This document shows positions 43,123 through 50,359 of a DNA stretch of 64,000 nucleotides, in pieces; the stretch's first letter is position 1; every line of letters begins with the position of its first letter. This DNA comes from Kitasatospora sp. NBC_01246. Its GTDB lineage: Bacteria > Actinomycetota > Actinomycetes > Streptomycetales > Streptomycetaceae. Location of the stretch: the NCBI RefSeq assembly GCF_036226505.1, contig NZ_CP108484.1:6758001-6822000 (forward strand), written 5' to 3'. The notes beneath the pieces were generated by a model. That model was not told where the DNA came from, did not search any database, and saw nothing but the letters and a program-made list of their open reading frames with translations. The position numbers and the translations under genes are program-made.

Positions 43123-43580
43123 GGAATTCTCCAACAGACTTGGTGGGGCAGGACGTTGGTGAAGTGCGGGGCTGCGCGGCGAAACCGTGGGACCGCGCAG
43201 GTGGCATTGCTGCGGAGCGGATGCTGCGGAATGTGGTGGGGGCGTGCGGCGGGTGGGCGTACGGAGCCCCCGTGCCATCCGGACGGGCGGACGACAGTGT
43301 GTGGGCAGGCGTGCGCCGTGCGGGTCGGGGGTGGAGCGGAGCAGGGCAGGGCAATGCCTCAGCCGCCGGTGGTCACACCCCCACAGTGCATCCCGGTCGG
43401 ATCGACATGCTTATGGTTGGACTAGACCACTCGTCTGTCAAGAGTCCTAACTGTTCGTCGGCGGACGGGTCGGGCGGTCACCGGACGCACCGTCAGGGCC
43501 GCGCGGGCGGCGCCGCCGGAGCCCCACCGGCCCCAGGGGCGCGGCTCGGCGGGAGGGCCGCCGCCGGGGTCGGGAGGGTC
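43123..43580 (-). other. Chitinase upstream region
   Basis: A 458-bp stretch without a gene. It holds the long chitinase leader (43123 to about 43400), the promoter/operator at 43410-43441, and beyond it about 135 bp downstream of the next minus-strand gene. No hairpin terminator was seen in that last part. Confidence 0.6.
43410..43441 (-). promoter_or_regulatory. Chitinase promoter with dre-like (DasR-type) operator
   Basis: On the minus strand a perfect TTGACA (43436-43441) is followed by AGTGGTCTAGTCCAAC (43416-43431) and then CATAAG (43410-43415). The 16-mer matches one half of the dre consensus AGTGGTCTAGACCACT exactly and most of the other. Streptomyces chitinase promoters are known to carry such repeats between or over the -35 and -10 boxes, giving repression by DasR that N-acetylglucosamine derivatives relieve. 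The -35 to -10 spacing is long here. Confidence 0.72.
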
Positions 43581-44183
43581 TCAGGAGGCCTGTGCGAGCA
43601 GCTCGTCGACGAGTTCGGCGACCCCGTCCGGCCGGCGCCACCGGACGGCGGGGCGGTGCGCCGCCAGCCCGCGGACGGCGGTGGTCAGCCAGGCGTCGTC
43701 ACCCAGCAGCTCGGCCCGCTTCCGGTCGACGACGAGGCCGAGCAGCGACTGCAGGAGCACGATCTCGCGGGAGGGGTAGAACGCGCGGTGGTGGCTGAAC
43801 CCGGCCGACCACATGTCGTAGGGGTGCCGGACCATGGCCCGCAGGCAGGAGCCGTGGGTGGTGATGCCCGGGGTCCTGCTCAGCAGGCCGCCGACCCTGG
43901 AGCTGGAGAACCGGTCGGCGGTGACCGCCACGCCCAGCTCCATCAGCCGGTCCCAGGCCACCGGGTGCGGCTCCCGGCCCACGACGCGGTGCACCAGGCC
44001 CGCGGGCTCGAAGGTGAGGTGGGCCCGCTGCCGGTGGTCGCCCAGGATCCAGCGGCCGTCGACCCGGACCAGCGGGCCGAGGCGGTCCGCGGCGGGCTCG
44101 GCGCGCCCGGCGGCGGCGGACGCGGCGGACGGGGTGGTCGCGGCGGCGGGTGGCGGGGCGGCGGCGTTCGGCTCGGTGGCCAC
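43581..44183 (-). CDS. Conserved hypothetical protein
   Basis: A 200-residue soluble protein. A 35-residue Ala/Pro-rich N-terminus leads into a folded region with RLGPLVRVDGRWILGDHRQRAHLTFEP (two adjacent segments), GGLLSRTPGITTHGSCLRAM and PSREIVLLQSLLGLVVDRKRAELL. No known domain is recognised. The GTG at 44183 has GAGGAG upstream. The pattern looks like a real actinobacterial family. Confidence 0.65.
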   Translation of the reverse strand: MATEPNAAAPPPAAATTPSAASAAAGRAEPAADRLGPLVRVDGRWILGDHRQRAHLTFEPAGLVHRVVGREPHPVAWDRLMELGVAVTADRFSSSRVGGLLSRTPGITTHGSCLRAMVRHPYDMWSAGFSHHRAFYPSREIVLLQSLLGLVVDRKRAELLGDDAWLTTAVRGLAAHRPAVRWRRPDGVAELVDELLAQAS

Positions 44184-44334
44184 GGTGCTCCTCGGGCAGG
44201 CGTCGGCATCATGCCGACCAGTCTTCCCGGCTCACCTGGGGGCGACCGTACACCGTCGCACCGCTACCCCGTACGGCAGTTCGGGAATCGCCGCCGCACG
44301 GCGGGCGATCCGGACGGTGCCACGCCGCCTTGGT

Positions 44335-44397
44335 GCCGTGGCCGCGCGCCGGTCGTTGCGCGCGGCCACGGCGGGCCCGGTGCTCAGGACACCGGGC
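44335..44397 (-). terminator. Tandem hairpins after lipoprotein gene
   Basis: A perfect 8-bp stem with 7-nt loop (44375-44382 with 44390-44397) and a perfect 15-bp stem with 8-nt loop (44335-44349 with 44358-44372) lie just downstream of the lipoprotein stop at 44431. Confidence 0.78.
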
Positions 44398-44430
44398 GGC
44401 TCGGGGCGGTCCGCCCGTGGTGCGGGGCCG

Positions 44431-45036
44431 TCAGGCCGGCGGGCAGAGGGTGGCGCGCAGGGCGTCGATGATCTTCTCGGCCTTCTCGGCGCCGAAGCCC
44501 TGCGGGTGGTCGGGCGCGGTGAAGCGCTGGTTCACCAGCTCGACCAGCTTGGCCCGGTCCTTGGGGAACTGGTACATCGCCTGGCACTGGTTGCGGGCCC
44601 GGTCGACGGCCTCGTCGGGCTTGCCGCCGACGATCGCCGGGTCGATCGCGTCGAGCGCGGCGACCAGCTTGGCGGCGTCGGCCGAGCCCGGCTTGGCGGG
44701 CAGCCCGGCATCGGCCGGAGGCGCGGGCTTGGGCGGCGCCGACGTGGCGGGGGCGTCCGGGGCGTCGGGGGTGGCGGGCGGGGTCGATCCCGGCGCGGGC
44801 CCGTCGGGGCTGCCCGTGGCGGGCGCGCCGGGTGCGGTCGGGGTGGCCGGCGCGCCGGTGCCCGAGGGGTCGGCGGTACCGCCGGGGGCGGGGGTGCCCG
44901 GTGCGGACGCGGTGGCGGCGGCCGGGGTGGTGGGGGAGCCGGCCGCGGATCCGTCCGAACCCGAGCCGGACGAACAGGCAGCCAGGCTCACCGCGGCGAA
45001 CGCCGTGAGGGTGGCGGCGAGGAGACGAGTGCGCAT
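44431..45036 (-). CDS. Putative lipoprotein
   Basis: A 201-residue exported protein with a lipobox (LAAC, Cys21) after a typical signal. A long Pro/Ala/Thr-rich linker (about 25-115) leads to a small helical domain (120-200, LVAALDAIDPAIVGGKPDEAVDRARNQCQ in two parts) with two cysteines, reminiscent of the DUF732 fold. It should be anchored to the outer face of the membrane. Function is unknown. Confidence 0.75.
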   Translation of the reverse strand: MRTRLLAATLTAFAAVSLAACSSGSGSDGSAAGSPTTPAAATASAPGTPAPGGTADPSGTGAPATPTAPGAPATGSPDGPAPGSTPPATPDAPDAPATSAPPKPAPPADAGLPAKPGSADAAKLVAALDAIDPAIVGGKPDEAVDRARNQCQAMYQFPKDRAKLVELVNQRFTAPDHPQGFGAEKAEKIIDALRATLCPPA

Positions 45037-45144
45037 TCCGCCACACTGTCATGTTCGCGCCGCTCAAGGGAAGATCCCCCGACGGCGAAGCGGCGGCGGC
45101 CCGGGGGTCGCCCCCCCGGACCGCCGCCGCGTGCTGTCACCGGC

Positions 45145-45195
45145 CGTACGGTCGGCCGGCTCGTACCGTCGGCCCGGCGCGTACGGTCCGCCGGT
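45145..45195. repeat. Imperfect 17-18-bp triple repeat
   Basis: CGTACGGTCGGCCGG-like units begin at 45145, 45162 and 45180 in the gap between the lipoprotein start and the transporter operon end. Inverted arms inside the units allow short hairpins, so the set may help end the transporter transcript. Confidence 0.6.
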
Positions 45196-45232
45196 CGCCG
45201 TCACTGCCGGTCGGGCCGTCCGGCCGCCCGGC

Positions 45233-46174
45233 TCAGCTCAGGCCGTTGGCCTTCAGCCACTCCTTGGCCACGGCGGACGGGTCCTCCTTGTCCACCGCGA
45301 CCTTCTTCATCAGCGTCGCCAGGCCGTCGGTGCTGAGCTTGGCCGACACGGCGTTCAGTGCGGCGACGGCGGGGGCGTCGACGGCCGTCTTGTTCACCAG
45401 CGGGGTGATGTTCTGCGCGCCGAACAGGTGCTTCGGGTCGGTCAGCGGGACGAGCTTCAGCTGGGCGATCTTCGGGTCGGTGGAGAAGACATTGCCGACC
45501 TGGATCGAGCCGTCCTTGATCGCGTTGGCGGTGGTCTCGCCGGTCGGCTTCCACTCCTTGAAGGTCAGCCCGTAGACGTCCTTGAGCGGCTGCTCCTGGC
45601 GGGTCTTGAACTCCGGCGGCCCGCCGATGGTGAACTCGCCCGCCTTGGCGGCCAGGTCCTCGATGCTCTTCAGCTGGTACTTGTCGGCGCTCTCCTGGCT
45701 GATGCTCAGGGTGTCGTTGTCCTCGGCGGGCGAGGAGTCCAGGATGGCCAGCGAGGCGGGCAGCGTCTTCGCCAGTTCGGCGTTGACCTCGTCCTTGGTC
45801 GCGGCCGGCTTGCCGCCGAGGTAGGAGAGCAGCGCGCCGTTGTACTCGGGCAGCACGGTCAGGCTGCCGTTCTGGAGCTGCCCGTAGAGCACCTCGCGGC
45901 TGCCGATGTTGAACTTCTCCTCGACCTTGACGCCCTTGGCCTTCAGCGCCTGCGAGTAGATCGAGCCGAGCAGCACGTTCTCGGGGAAGTTGGCCGAGCC
46001 GACCACGACGGTCGAGCCCGAGCCGCCGGTCGTCGCGCCGGCCGGGGCCGAGGCGCCGCCGCCGAGCGGGTCGCCGCCGGAGGAGGAGCAGGCGGTGGCG
46101 CCGAGGGCGAGCGCGGCGACCGTACCGAGGAGCAGGGCCCGGCGGCCGCTTCGGCGGCGTGCGGATGTCGACAT
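45233..46174 (-). CDS. Glycine betaine/choline-type substrate-binding lipoprotein
   Basis: A 313-residue OpuAC/OpuCC-like binding protein with lipobox (ATAC, about residue 29). The mature part begins VVVGSANFPENVLLGSIYSQAL and contains LPEYNGALLSYL and GNVFSTDPKI, typical of the class that captures quaternary ammonium osmolytes outside the membrane. It is the last gene of a four-gene importer operon. Confidence 0.9.
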   Translation of the reverse strand: MSTSARRRSGRRALLLGTVAALALGATACSSSGGDPLGGGASAPAGATTGGSGSTVVVGSANFPENVLLGSIYSQALKAKGVKVEEKFNIGSREVLYGQLQNGSLTVLPEYNGALLSYLGGKPAATKDEVNAELAKTLPASLAILDSSPAEDNDTLSISQESADKYQLKSIEDLAAKAGEFTIGGPPEFKTRQEQPLKDVYGLTFKEWKPTGETTANAIKDGSIQVGNVFSTDPKIAQLKLVPLTDPKHLFGAQNITPLVNKTAVDAPAVAALNAVSAKLSTDGLATLMKKVAVDKEDPSAVAKEWLKANGLS

Positions 46175-46242
46175 GGTGATAGGTGTCCTTTCGGGACGGC
46201 AGATGCTCGGTGGGACGAGCGGGACAAGCCTGCGGAGCGGGA

Positions 46243-46938
46243 TCAGGGGGACTCGCGCGAGGAGCGGGCGCGGCGCTGGGCGCGCAGCCCGGGCGGGAGC
46301 GCGTAGCGGGCGAGCAGCGCGAAGAACAGCTGGGCGCCGACCGCGAGCAGCACCACGAGCAGCGCGCCGCCCACCGTCACGGCGTAGTTCCGGGTGGCCA
46401 GCCCGTCCATCACGTACCGGCCGAGCCCGCCGAGGCCGACGTACGCGGCGACCGTGGCCGTCGCGACCACCTGGACGGTCGCGGTCCGGAAGCCGGCCAG
46501 CAGGGTGGGCAGCGCGGACGGCAGGCAGACCTGCCGCAGCACCTGCGGGTGGGTCAGCCCGACGCCGCGCGCCGCGTCCCGGACGTCCGGATCGGTCCCG
46601 CGCACCCCCTCCACGGCGGCGACCAGCAGCGGCGGCGCGGCGAGCGCGACCAGTGGGATCAGCACGGCCGTGTCGCCGACCCCGGCGAGCAGCACCGCGA
46701 GCGTCACCAGGCCGAGCGTCGGCAGCGCGCGGGCGGCGCCGGCCAGCGAGGTGACGGCGGTGGCGCCGCGGCCGGTGTAGCCGATCAGCAGGCCGAGCGG
46801 CACGGCCAGCAGGGCCGCGAGGAGCAGGGCCTCGCCGGAGAGCACCAGGTGCTCGGTCACGCGGTGCACGATCGAGTCCGGGCCGCTGCGGCGGTCCGGG
46901 GAGGAGAAGAAGTCCCCCAGCCAGGAGAGCCAGTTCAT
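46243..46938 (-). CDS. Osmoprotectant ABC transporter permease
   Basis: A 231-residue BPD-type permease with five to six hydrophobic segments and an EAA-like loop (LAGAARALPTLGLVTLAVLL to GVGLTHPQVLRQVCLPSALP). Its ATG overlaps the stop of the upstream permease gene (ATGA). It forms the channel with the 46935-47603 product. Confidence 0.9.
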   Translation of the reverse strand: MNWLSWLGDFFSSPDRRSGPDSIVHRVTEHLVLSGEALLLAALLAVPLGLLIGYTGRGATAVTSLAGAARALPTLGLVTLAVLLAGVGDTAVLIPLVALAAPPLLVAAVEGVRGTDPDVRDAARGVGLTHPQVLRQVCLPSALPTLLAGFRTATVQVVATATVAAYVGLGGLGRYVMDGLATRNYAVTVGGALLVVLLAVGAQLFFALLARYALPPGLRAQRRARSSRESP

Positions 46939-47603
46939 CGGCCGGTCCCCTTCTCCCGGACGGCCCAGGGCGCGAGCAGCCGCCGGGCGCCGACCAGGAG
47001 CAGGTCCACCGCCAGCGCCAGCGCGGCGATCAGCACGATGCCGGCCACGATCGGGGTCGGGAAGGTGCGCTGGAAGCCGTCGATGAAGAGGTAGCCCAGC
47101 CCGCCGCGTCCGACCAGGGCGCCGACGCTCGCCAGCGAGATGCTGGAGACCGCGGCGACCCGCAGGCCGGCGACCAGGTAGGGCACGGAGGCGGGCAGTT
47201 CGACGGCCGTCAGCCGGTGCCACGGCCCGTAGCCCATCGCGGTGGCCGCCTGGCGGACCGAGTCGGGGACGGCGTGCAGGCCGTCCACCGTGGTGGGCAG
47301 CAGGACGGCGACCGCGTAGAAGGTCAGCGGGATCATCACGGTGGCCTGGGTGGCCAGCCCGGTGTAGGGGATGAGCACCACGAAGACCGCCAGCGAGGGC
47401 AGCGCGTAGACGACGTTGAAGACGGCGGCCAGCGGCTGGTAGAGCCGGGGGTGGCGGGCGCAGGCCAGGCCGAGCGGGACGGCCAGCAGCAGGCCGATCA
47501 GGACCGGGAGCAGCGCGATCACCGCGTGGTCGGCGAGCAGGTCGCCCAGGTAGCCGAGGTGGTCGCCGATCCAGTACCACCGGACGATCGGTTCATCGTC
47601 CAC
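46935..47603 (-). CDS. Osmoprotectant ABC transporter permease
   Basis: A 222-residue permease of the same type, with the EAA loop region ATAMGYGPWHRLTAVELPAS and five to six hydrophobic segments. It overlaps the ATPase gene by 11 bp and the following permease by 4 bp, so all three are translationally coupled. Confidence 0.9.
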   Translation of the reverse strand: MDDEPIVRWYWIGDHLGYLGDLLADHAVIALLPVLIGLLLAVPLGLACARHPRLYQPLAAVFNVVYALPSLAVFVVLIPYTGLATQATVMIPLTFYAVAVLLPTTVDGLHAVPDSVRQAATAMGYGPWHRLTAVELPASVPYLVAGLRVAAVSSISLASVGALVGRGGLGYLFIDGFQRTFPTPIVAGIVLIAALALAVDLLLVGARRLLAPWAVREKGTGR

Positions 47604-48729
47604 CGGTGGCTCCGTCGGTCGCGTCCTCGTCCACCTCGCCCGCCCCGGGCGTGTCGTAGGCCTTGGCCATCGCTATCTCCTCGGCCCTGGGACCGGGCGC
47701 GGCCGCCAGGGCGGTCAGGACGGCCTCCCGGCTCGCCGTGCCGGTGGCCCGGCCCTCGGCGTCCAGGGCGACCGCGACCCCGGCGGGGGAGAGGACGGCG
47801 GCGTCCAGCGCGGAGCGCAGGGTGTCCGCCTGCGGGTGGTACCCGGCGACCGGGTGCAGCGCGGCGGCCGGGGCGTCCCGGTCGATCCAGCCGATCGGGC
47901 GGCGCTCGTCGTCCAGCGTCAACTCCCACCGGCCGTAGCGCAGTCCGTCGGCCACCGGGCGGACGGTGACGGCGGTGGCCGGGCGAAGGCCGAGCCCGCG
48001 CAGCCCGCGGTCACGGCCGAGGAAGGCGGCGACCTCGGCGTCGGCGGGCGCGGTGAGCAGCGTGTGCGGGTCGGCGAGCTGGGCGATCCGGCCCTGCTCG
48101 CGCAGCACCACGACCTGGTCGCCTAGCCGGATGGCCTCCTCGATGTCGTGCGTGACGAAGAGGACCGTCTTGTGCAGTTCGGACTGCAGCCGCAGCAGCT
48201 CGTCCTGGAGTCCGGCCCGCACCACCGGGTCGACGGCGCTGAACGGCTCGTCCATCAGCAGCACCGGCGGATCGGCGGCCAGCGCCCGGGCCACGCCGAC
48301 CCGCTGCTGCTGGCCGCCGGAGAGCTGGAACGGGTACCGCTTGCCGGTCTCGGGCGCGAGCCCGACCAGCTCCAGCAGCTCGGCGGCCCGGGCCCGGGCC
48401 CGCTTCTTGTCCCAGCCGAGCAGGTAGGGGACGGTGGCGATGTTGTCGATCACCTTGCGGTGCGGGAAGAGGCCGGCCTGCTGGATCACGTAGCCGATGC
48501 CGCGGCGCAGCTTGGCCGGCTCCAGCTCAGCGACGTCCGTGCCGTCCAGGAGCACCCGGCCCGAGGTCGGCTCCACCATCCGGTTGACCATGCGCAGCAG
48601 GGTCGTCTTGCCGCAGCCGGACGGGCCGACCAGCACCGTCGTCCGGCCGGTGGGCACATCGAGGTCCAGGCCCCCGACGGCGATGGTGCCGTCGGGATGG
48701 CGCTTGCCGGCGCCGTCGAATCTGATCAC
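47593..48729 (-). CDS. Osmoprotectant ABC transporter ATPase with CBS-like tail
   Basis: A 378-residue ATPase of the OpuCA type. Walker A GPSGCGKTT is near residue 35, signature LSGGQQQRVGVARAL near 140 and Walker B LLMDEPFSAVDP near 162. The last 100 residues include a CBS-like unit (DTLRSALDAAVLSPAGVAVALD), the ionic-strength sensor in this family. The start is GTG at 48729 with AGGA upstream; no in-frame ATG fits. Confidence 0.92.
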   Translation of the reverse strand: MIRFDGAGKRHPDGTIAVGGLDLDVPTGRTTVLVGPSGCGKTTLLRMVNRMVEPTSGRVLLDGTDVAELEPAKLRRGIGYVIQQAGLFPHRKVIDNIATVPYLLGWDKKRARARAAELLELVGLAPETGKRYPFQLSGGQQQRVGVARALAADPPVLLMDEPFSAVDPVVRAGLQDELLRLQSELHKTVLFVTHDIEEAIRLGDQVVVLREQGRIAQLADPHTLLTAPADAEVAAFLGRDRGLRGLGLRPATAVTVRPVADGLRYGRWELTLDDERRPIGWIDRDAPAAALHPVAGYHPQADTLRSALDAAVLSPAGVAVALDAEGRATGTASREAVLTALAAAPGPRAEEIAMAKAYDTPGAGEVDEDATDGATGGR

Positions 48730-49111
48730 GGGGAGTTTCCTCTGTCTCGGCGCCGCCCGGTGGTGGCGCCGATGGTGTCGGTCTGTCGGTCTGTCGGTCG
48801 TGGCGGTTTGTCGACAAGTGACGGACCGTGAAGCGGCCGCCCTTCGTCGGATCAACTGCCCGGGCGTTCTTCCGCCCGCGTGGCTGCCCTGCATCGGACC
48901 GGCGGAAACTCCGATCAGACTATGACCTGAATCATCTCCTGTCCGTGATTTACCCTCCGCGTGGGGCGGCCGCCCCCGGGAGACCGGGCCCGGCCCGGGG
49001 CCGTCGGGCCGGCCGCCGAGGGGCCGCGGCGGTGCTGCCACCTGGCCGGACGCGCCCCGGACCAGGCGGGTGGGAGCGCCCTGCGGGCGGCCCGTTCAGC
49101 CGCCCTGCCGT
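48730..49111 (-). promoter_or_regulatory. Upstream region of the osmoprotectant operon
   Basis: No gene is seen in this 382-bp stretch. GTCGGTCT is repeated almost three times (48777-48799) in the leader. The most AT-rich part (about 48911-48952) has an AATCA-N11-TGATT dyad (48930-48950) and is the likeliest promoter/operator. The far end is GC palindromic and may terminate the rhodanese transcript. Confidence 0.45.
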
Positions 49112-49498
49112 TCAGCCGCCCTGACGCGTCGGCAGTCCGGCGGCCGCCCAGCCGACGAAACCGCCGTCCAGGTCCGTCGCCCGGTGCAGCCCCAGCTCGC
49201 GCAGCGAGGCGGCGGCCAGGCTGGAGGCGTAGCCCTCCGAGCAGACCACGACCACCTCGACGTCGTAGCCCTCGGCCTCCGGGATCCGGTGACTGCCCGT
49301 CGGATCGAGCCGCCACTCCAGCACGTTGCGCTCGATGATCAGCGAGCCGGGGATCTCGCCCTCGGCCGCCCGCTGCGCCGCCGGCCGGATGTCCACCAGC
49401 AGCGCGCCGTCCAGCTGGGCCTGGTACGCCTCCCGGGCCCGGGGCCGGTGGACCCCTTCGCGGGCGCGCTCCACCAGGTCGTCGATCGTGGTCACCAT
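49112..49498 (-). CDS. Rhodanese-domain sulfurtransferase
   Basis: A 128-residue single rhodanese domain. The active-site loop VVVCSEGYASSLAA carries the persulfide Cys, and ALLVDIRPAAQRAAEGEIPGS (two segments) is the family's first motif. It moves sulfane sulfur. It overlaps the cysteine dioxygenase gene by 7 bp, so the pair forms a sulfur-handling operon under the leader peptide at 50235-50312. Confidence 0.9.
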   Translation of the reverse strand: MVTTIDDLVERAREGVHRPRAREAYQAQLDGALLVDIRPAAQRAAEGEIPGSLIIERNVLEWRLDPTGSHRIPEAEGYDVEVVVVCSEGYASSLAAASLRELGLHRATDLDGGFVGWAAAGLPTRQGG

Positions 49499-50058
49499 TG
49501 CTCCGGTCCTTCCTGCGAGGTGCGGACCAGTCCGCCGGCCCGCAGTTCGTAGTGCGCCATCGAGTCCAACGGCGGTGAGTAGGCGTGCAGCGTGACCGCG
49601 GGGCCCGCGCCCGTGTTGCGGACGTCGTGCACGTATTCCGGGCCGAAGGCCCGGGCGGTGCCGGCCGTGATCCGGCGGATCAGCAGGCCCTGCTCCGGCC
49701 CGCCGAGCGAGAGCTCCTCCAACTCGCCGAGGGCGACGGCGAACGCGCCGCGCGAGCCGCCGTGGTCGTGGAAGCCGGTGGACTGGCCGGGCAGCCAGCT
49801 GATCAGCCAGACCTCGTGGTCCTCGTCGGCCACCAGGCGCCGGTACCAGCGTTCCTCGGTGGAGAGCCGGACGTGGTGGATCCACTGGTCGGGCTGCTCG
49901 GCGAGGTCGCGGACGATCGCGCGCAGGGACTTCGGGGTGAGTGGGGTACCGGTCCGCGCGGGCGCGGTGGTGGCGGAGTCGGCGGCGGTCGGGGCGTCGG
50001 GGGCGGCTTCGGTGCGGGCCGGGCCGGCCGGGGTGCCGGGGGCGAGGTCCAGGCTCAT
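49492..50058 (-). CDS. Cysteine dioxygenase
   Basis: A 188-residue type I cysteine dioxygenase-like cupin that oxidises cysteine to cysteine sulfinate with a 3-His iron. The iron ligands are visible in STGFHDHGGSRGAF and EYVHDVRNTG. The first 40 residues are an Ala/Thr/Pro extension not needed for the fold. It is the first enzyme gene downstream of a Cys-ending leader peptide and is coupled to the rhodanese gene. Confidence 0.9.
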   Translation of the reverse strand: MSLDLAPGTPAGPARTEAAPDAPTAADSATTAPARTGTPLTPKSLRAIVRDLAEQPDQWIHHVRLSTEERWYRRLVADEDHEVWLISWLPGQSTGFHDHGGSRGAFAVALGELEELSLGGPEQGLLIRRITAGTARAFGPEYVHDVRNTGAGPAVTLHAYSPPLDSMAHYELRAGGLVRTSQEGPEQW

Positions 50059-50189
50059 GTGGGCGTCCTCGGGGAAGGCGGAGCGAGCGGAGGTACGGCC
50101 GTACCGGGGCGGGGGATGCAGGCCTGCCGGGTACGGGTGCGCCGGGAAACGGGGCGCGTCAGGAAGACGGGTACGGCTGCGCGGCGCGG

Positions 50190-50211
50190 GCCCTGGCGGA
50201 CGTCACAGGGC
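50190..50211 (-). promoter_or_regulatory. Hairpin between leader peptide and cysteine dioxygenase
   Basis: A 6-bp stem GCCCTG/CAGGGC (50190-50195 with 50206-50211) with a 10-nt loop lies 24 bases after the leader peptide stop. A GGTACGG-CCGTACC palindrome follows at 50092-50105. Either could take part in attenuation or mask translation. Confidence 0.4.
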
Positions 50212-50234
50212 GGGACCGGCGAGGAGGGTCAAGG

Positions 50235-50312
50235 TCAACAGGCACAGATGGAGCTCGCCTGGCGTCGCAGATCGACGTGCAGGCGGCAAACCAGAGTGGT
50301 GCCGGAGTCCAT
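50235..50312 (-). CDS. Cysteine-type cis-regulatory leader peptide (25 residues)
   Basis: The minus strand encodes MDSGTTLVCRLHVDL followed by RRQASSICAC and a stop. It has a GGAAGGA ribosome site 9 bases before its ATG and lies 176 nt upstream of the cysteine dioxygenase gene. The LV-RLHVDL-R core and the final C-x-C match the small leader peptides that precede sulfur-metabolism genes in Streptomyces. Ribosomes slowing at the terminal cysteine codons would report cysteine supply and change folding or translation downstream. The peptide itself probably has no other role. Confidence 0.85.
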   Translation of the reverse strand: MDSGTTLVCRLHVDLRRQASSICAC

Positions 50313-50359
50313 GCGCCGGATCCTTCCCGACCCGCGGGGCGTGAGTCAAGCGGGCCCGG

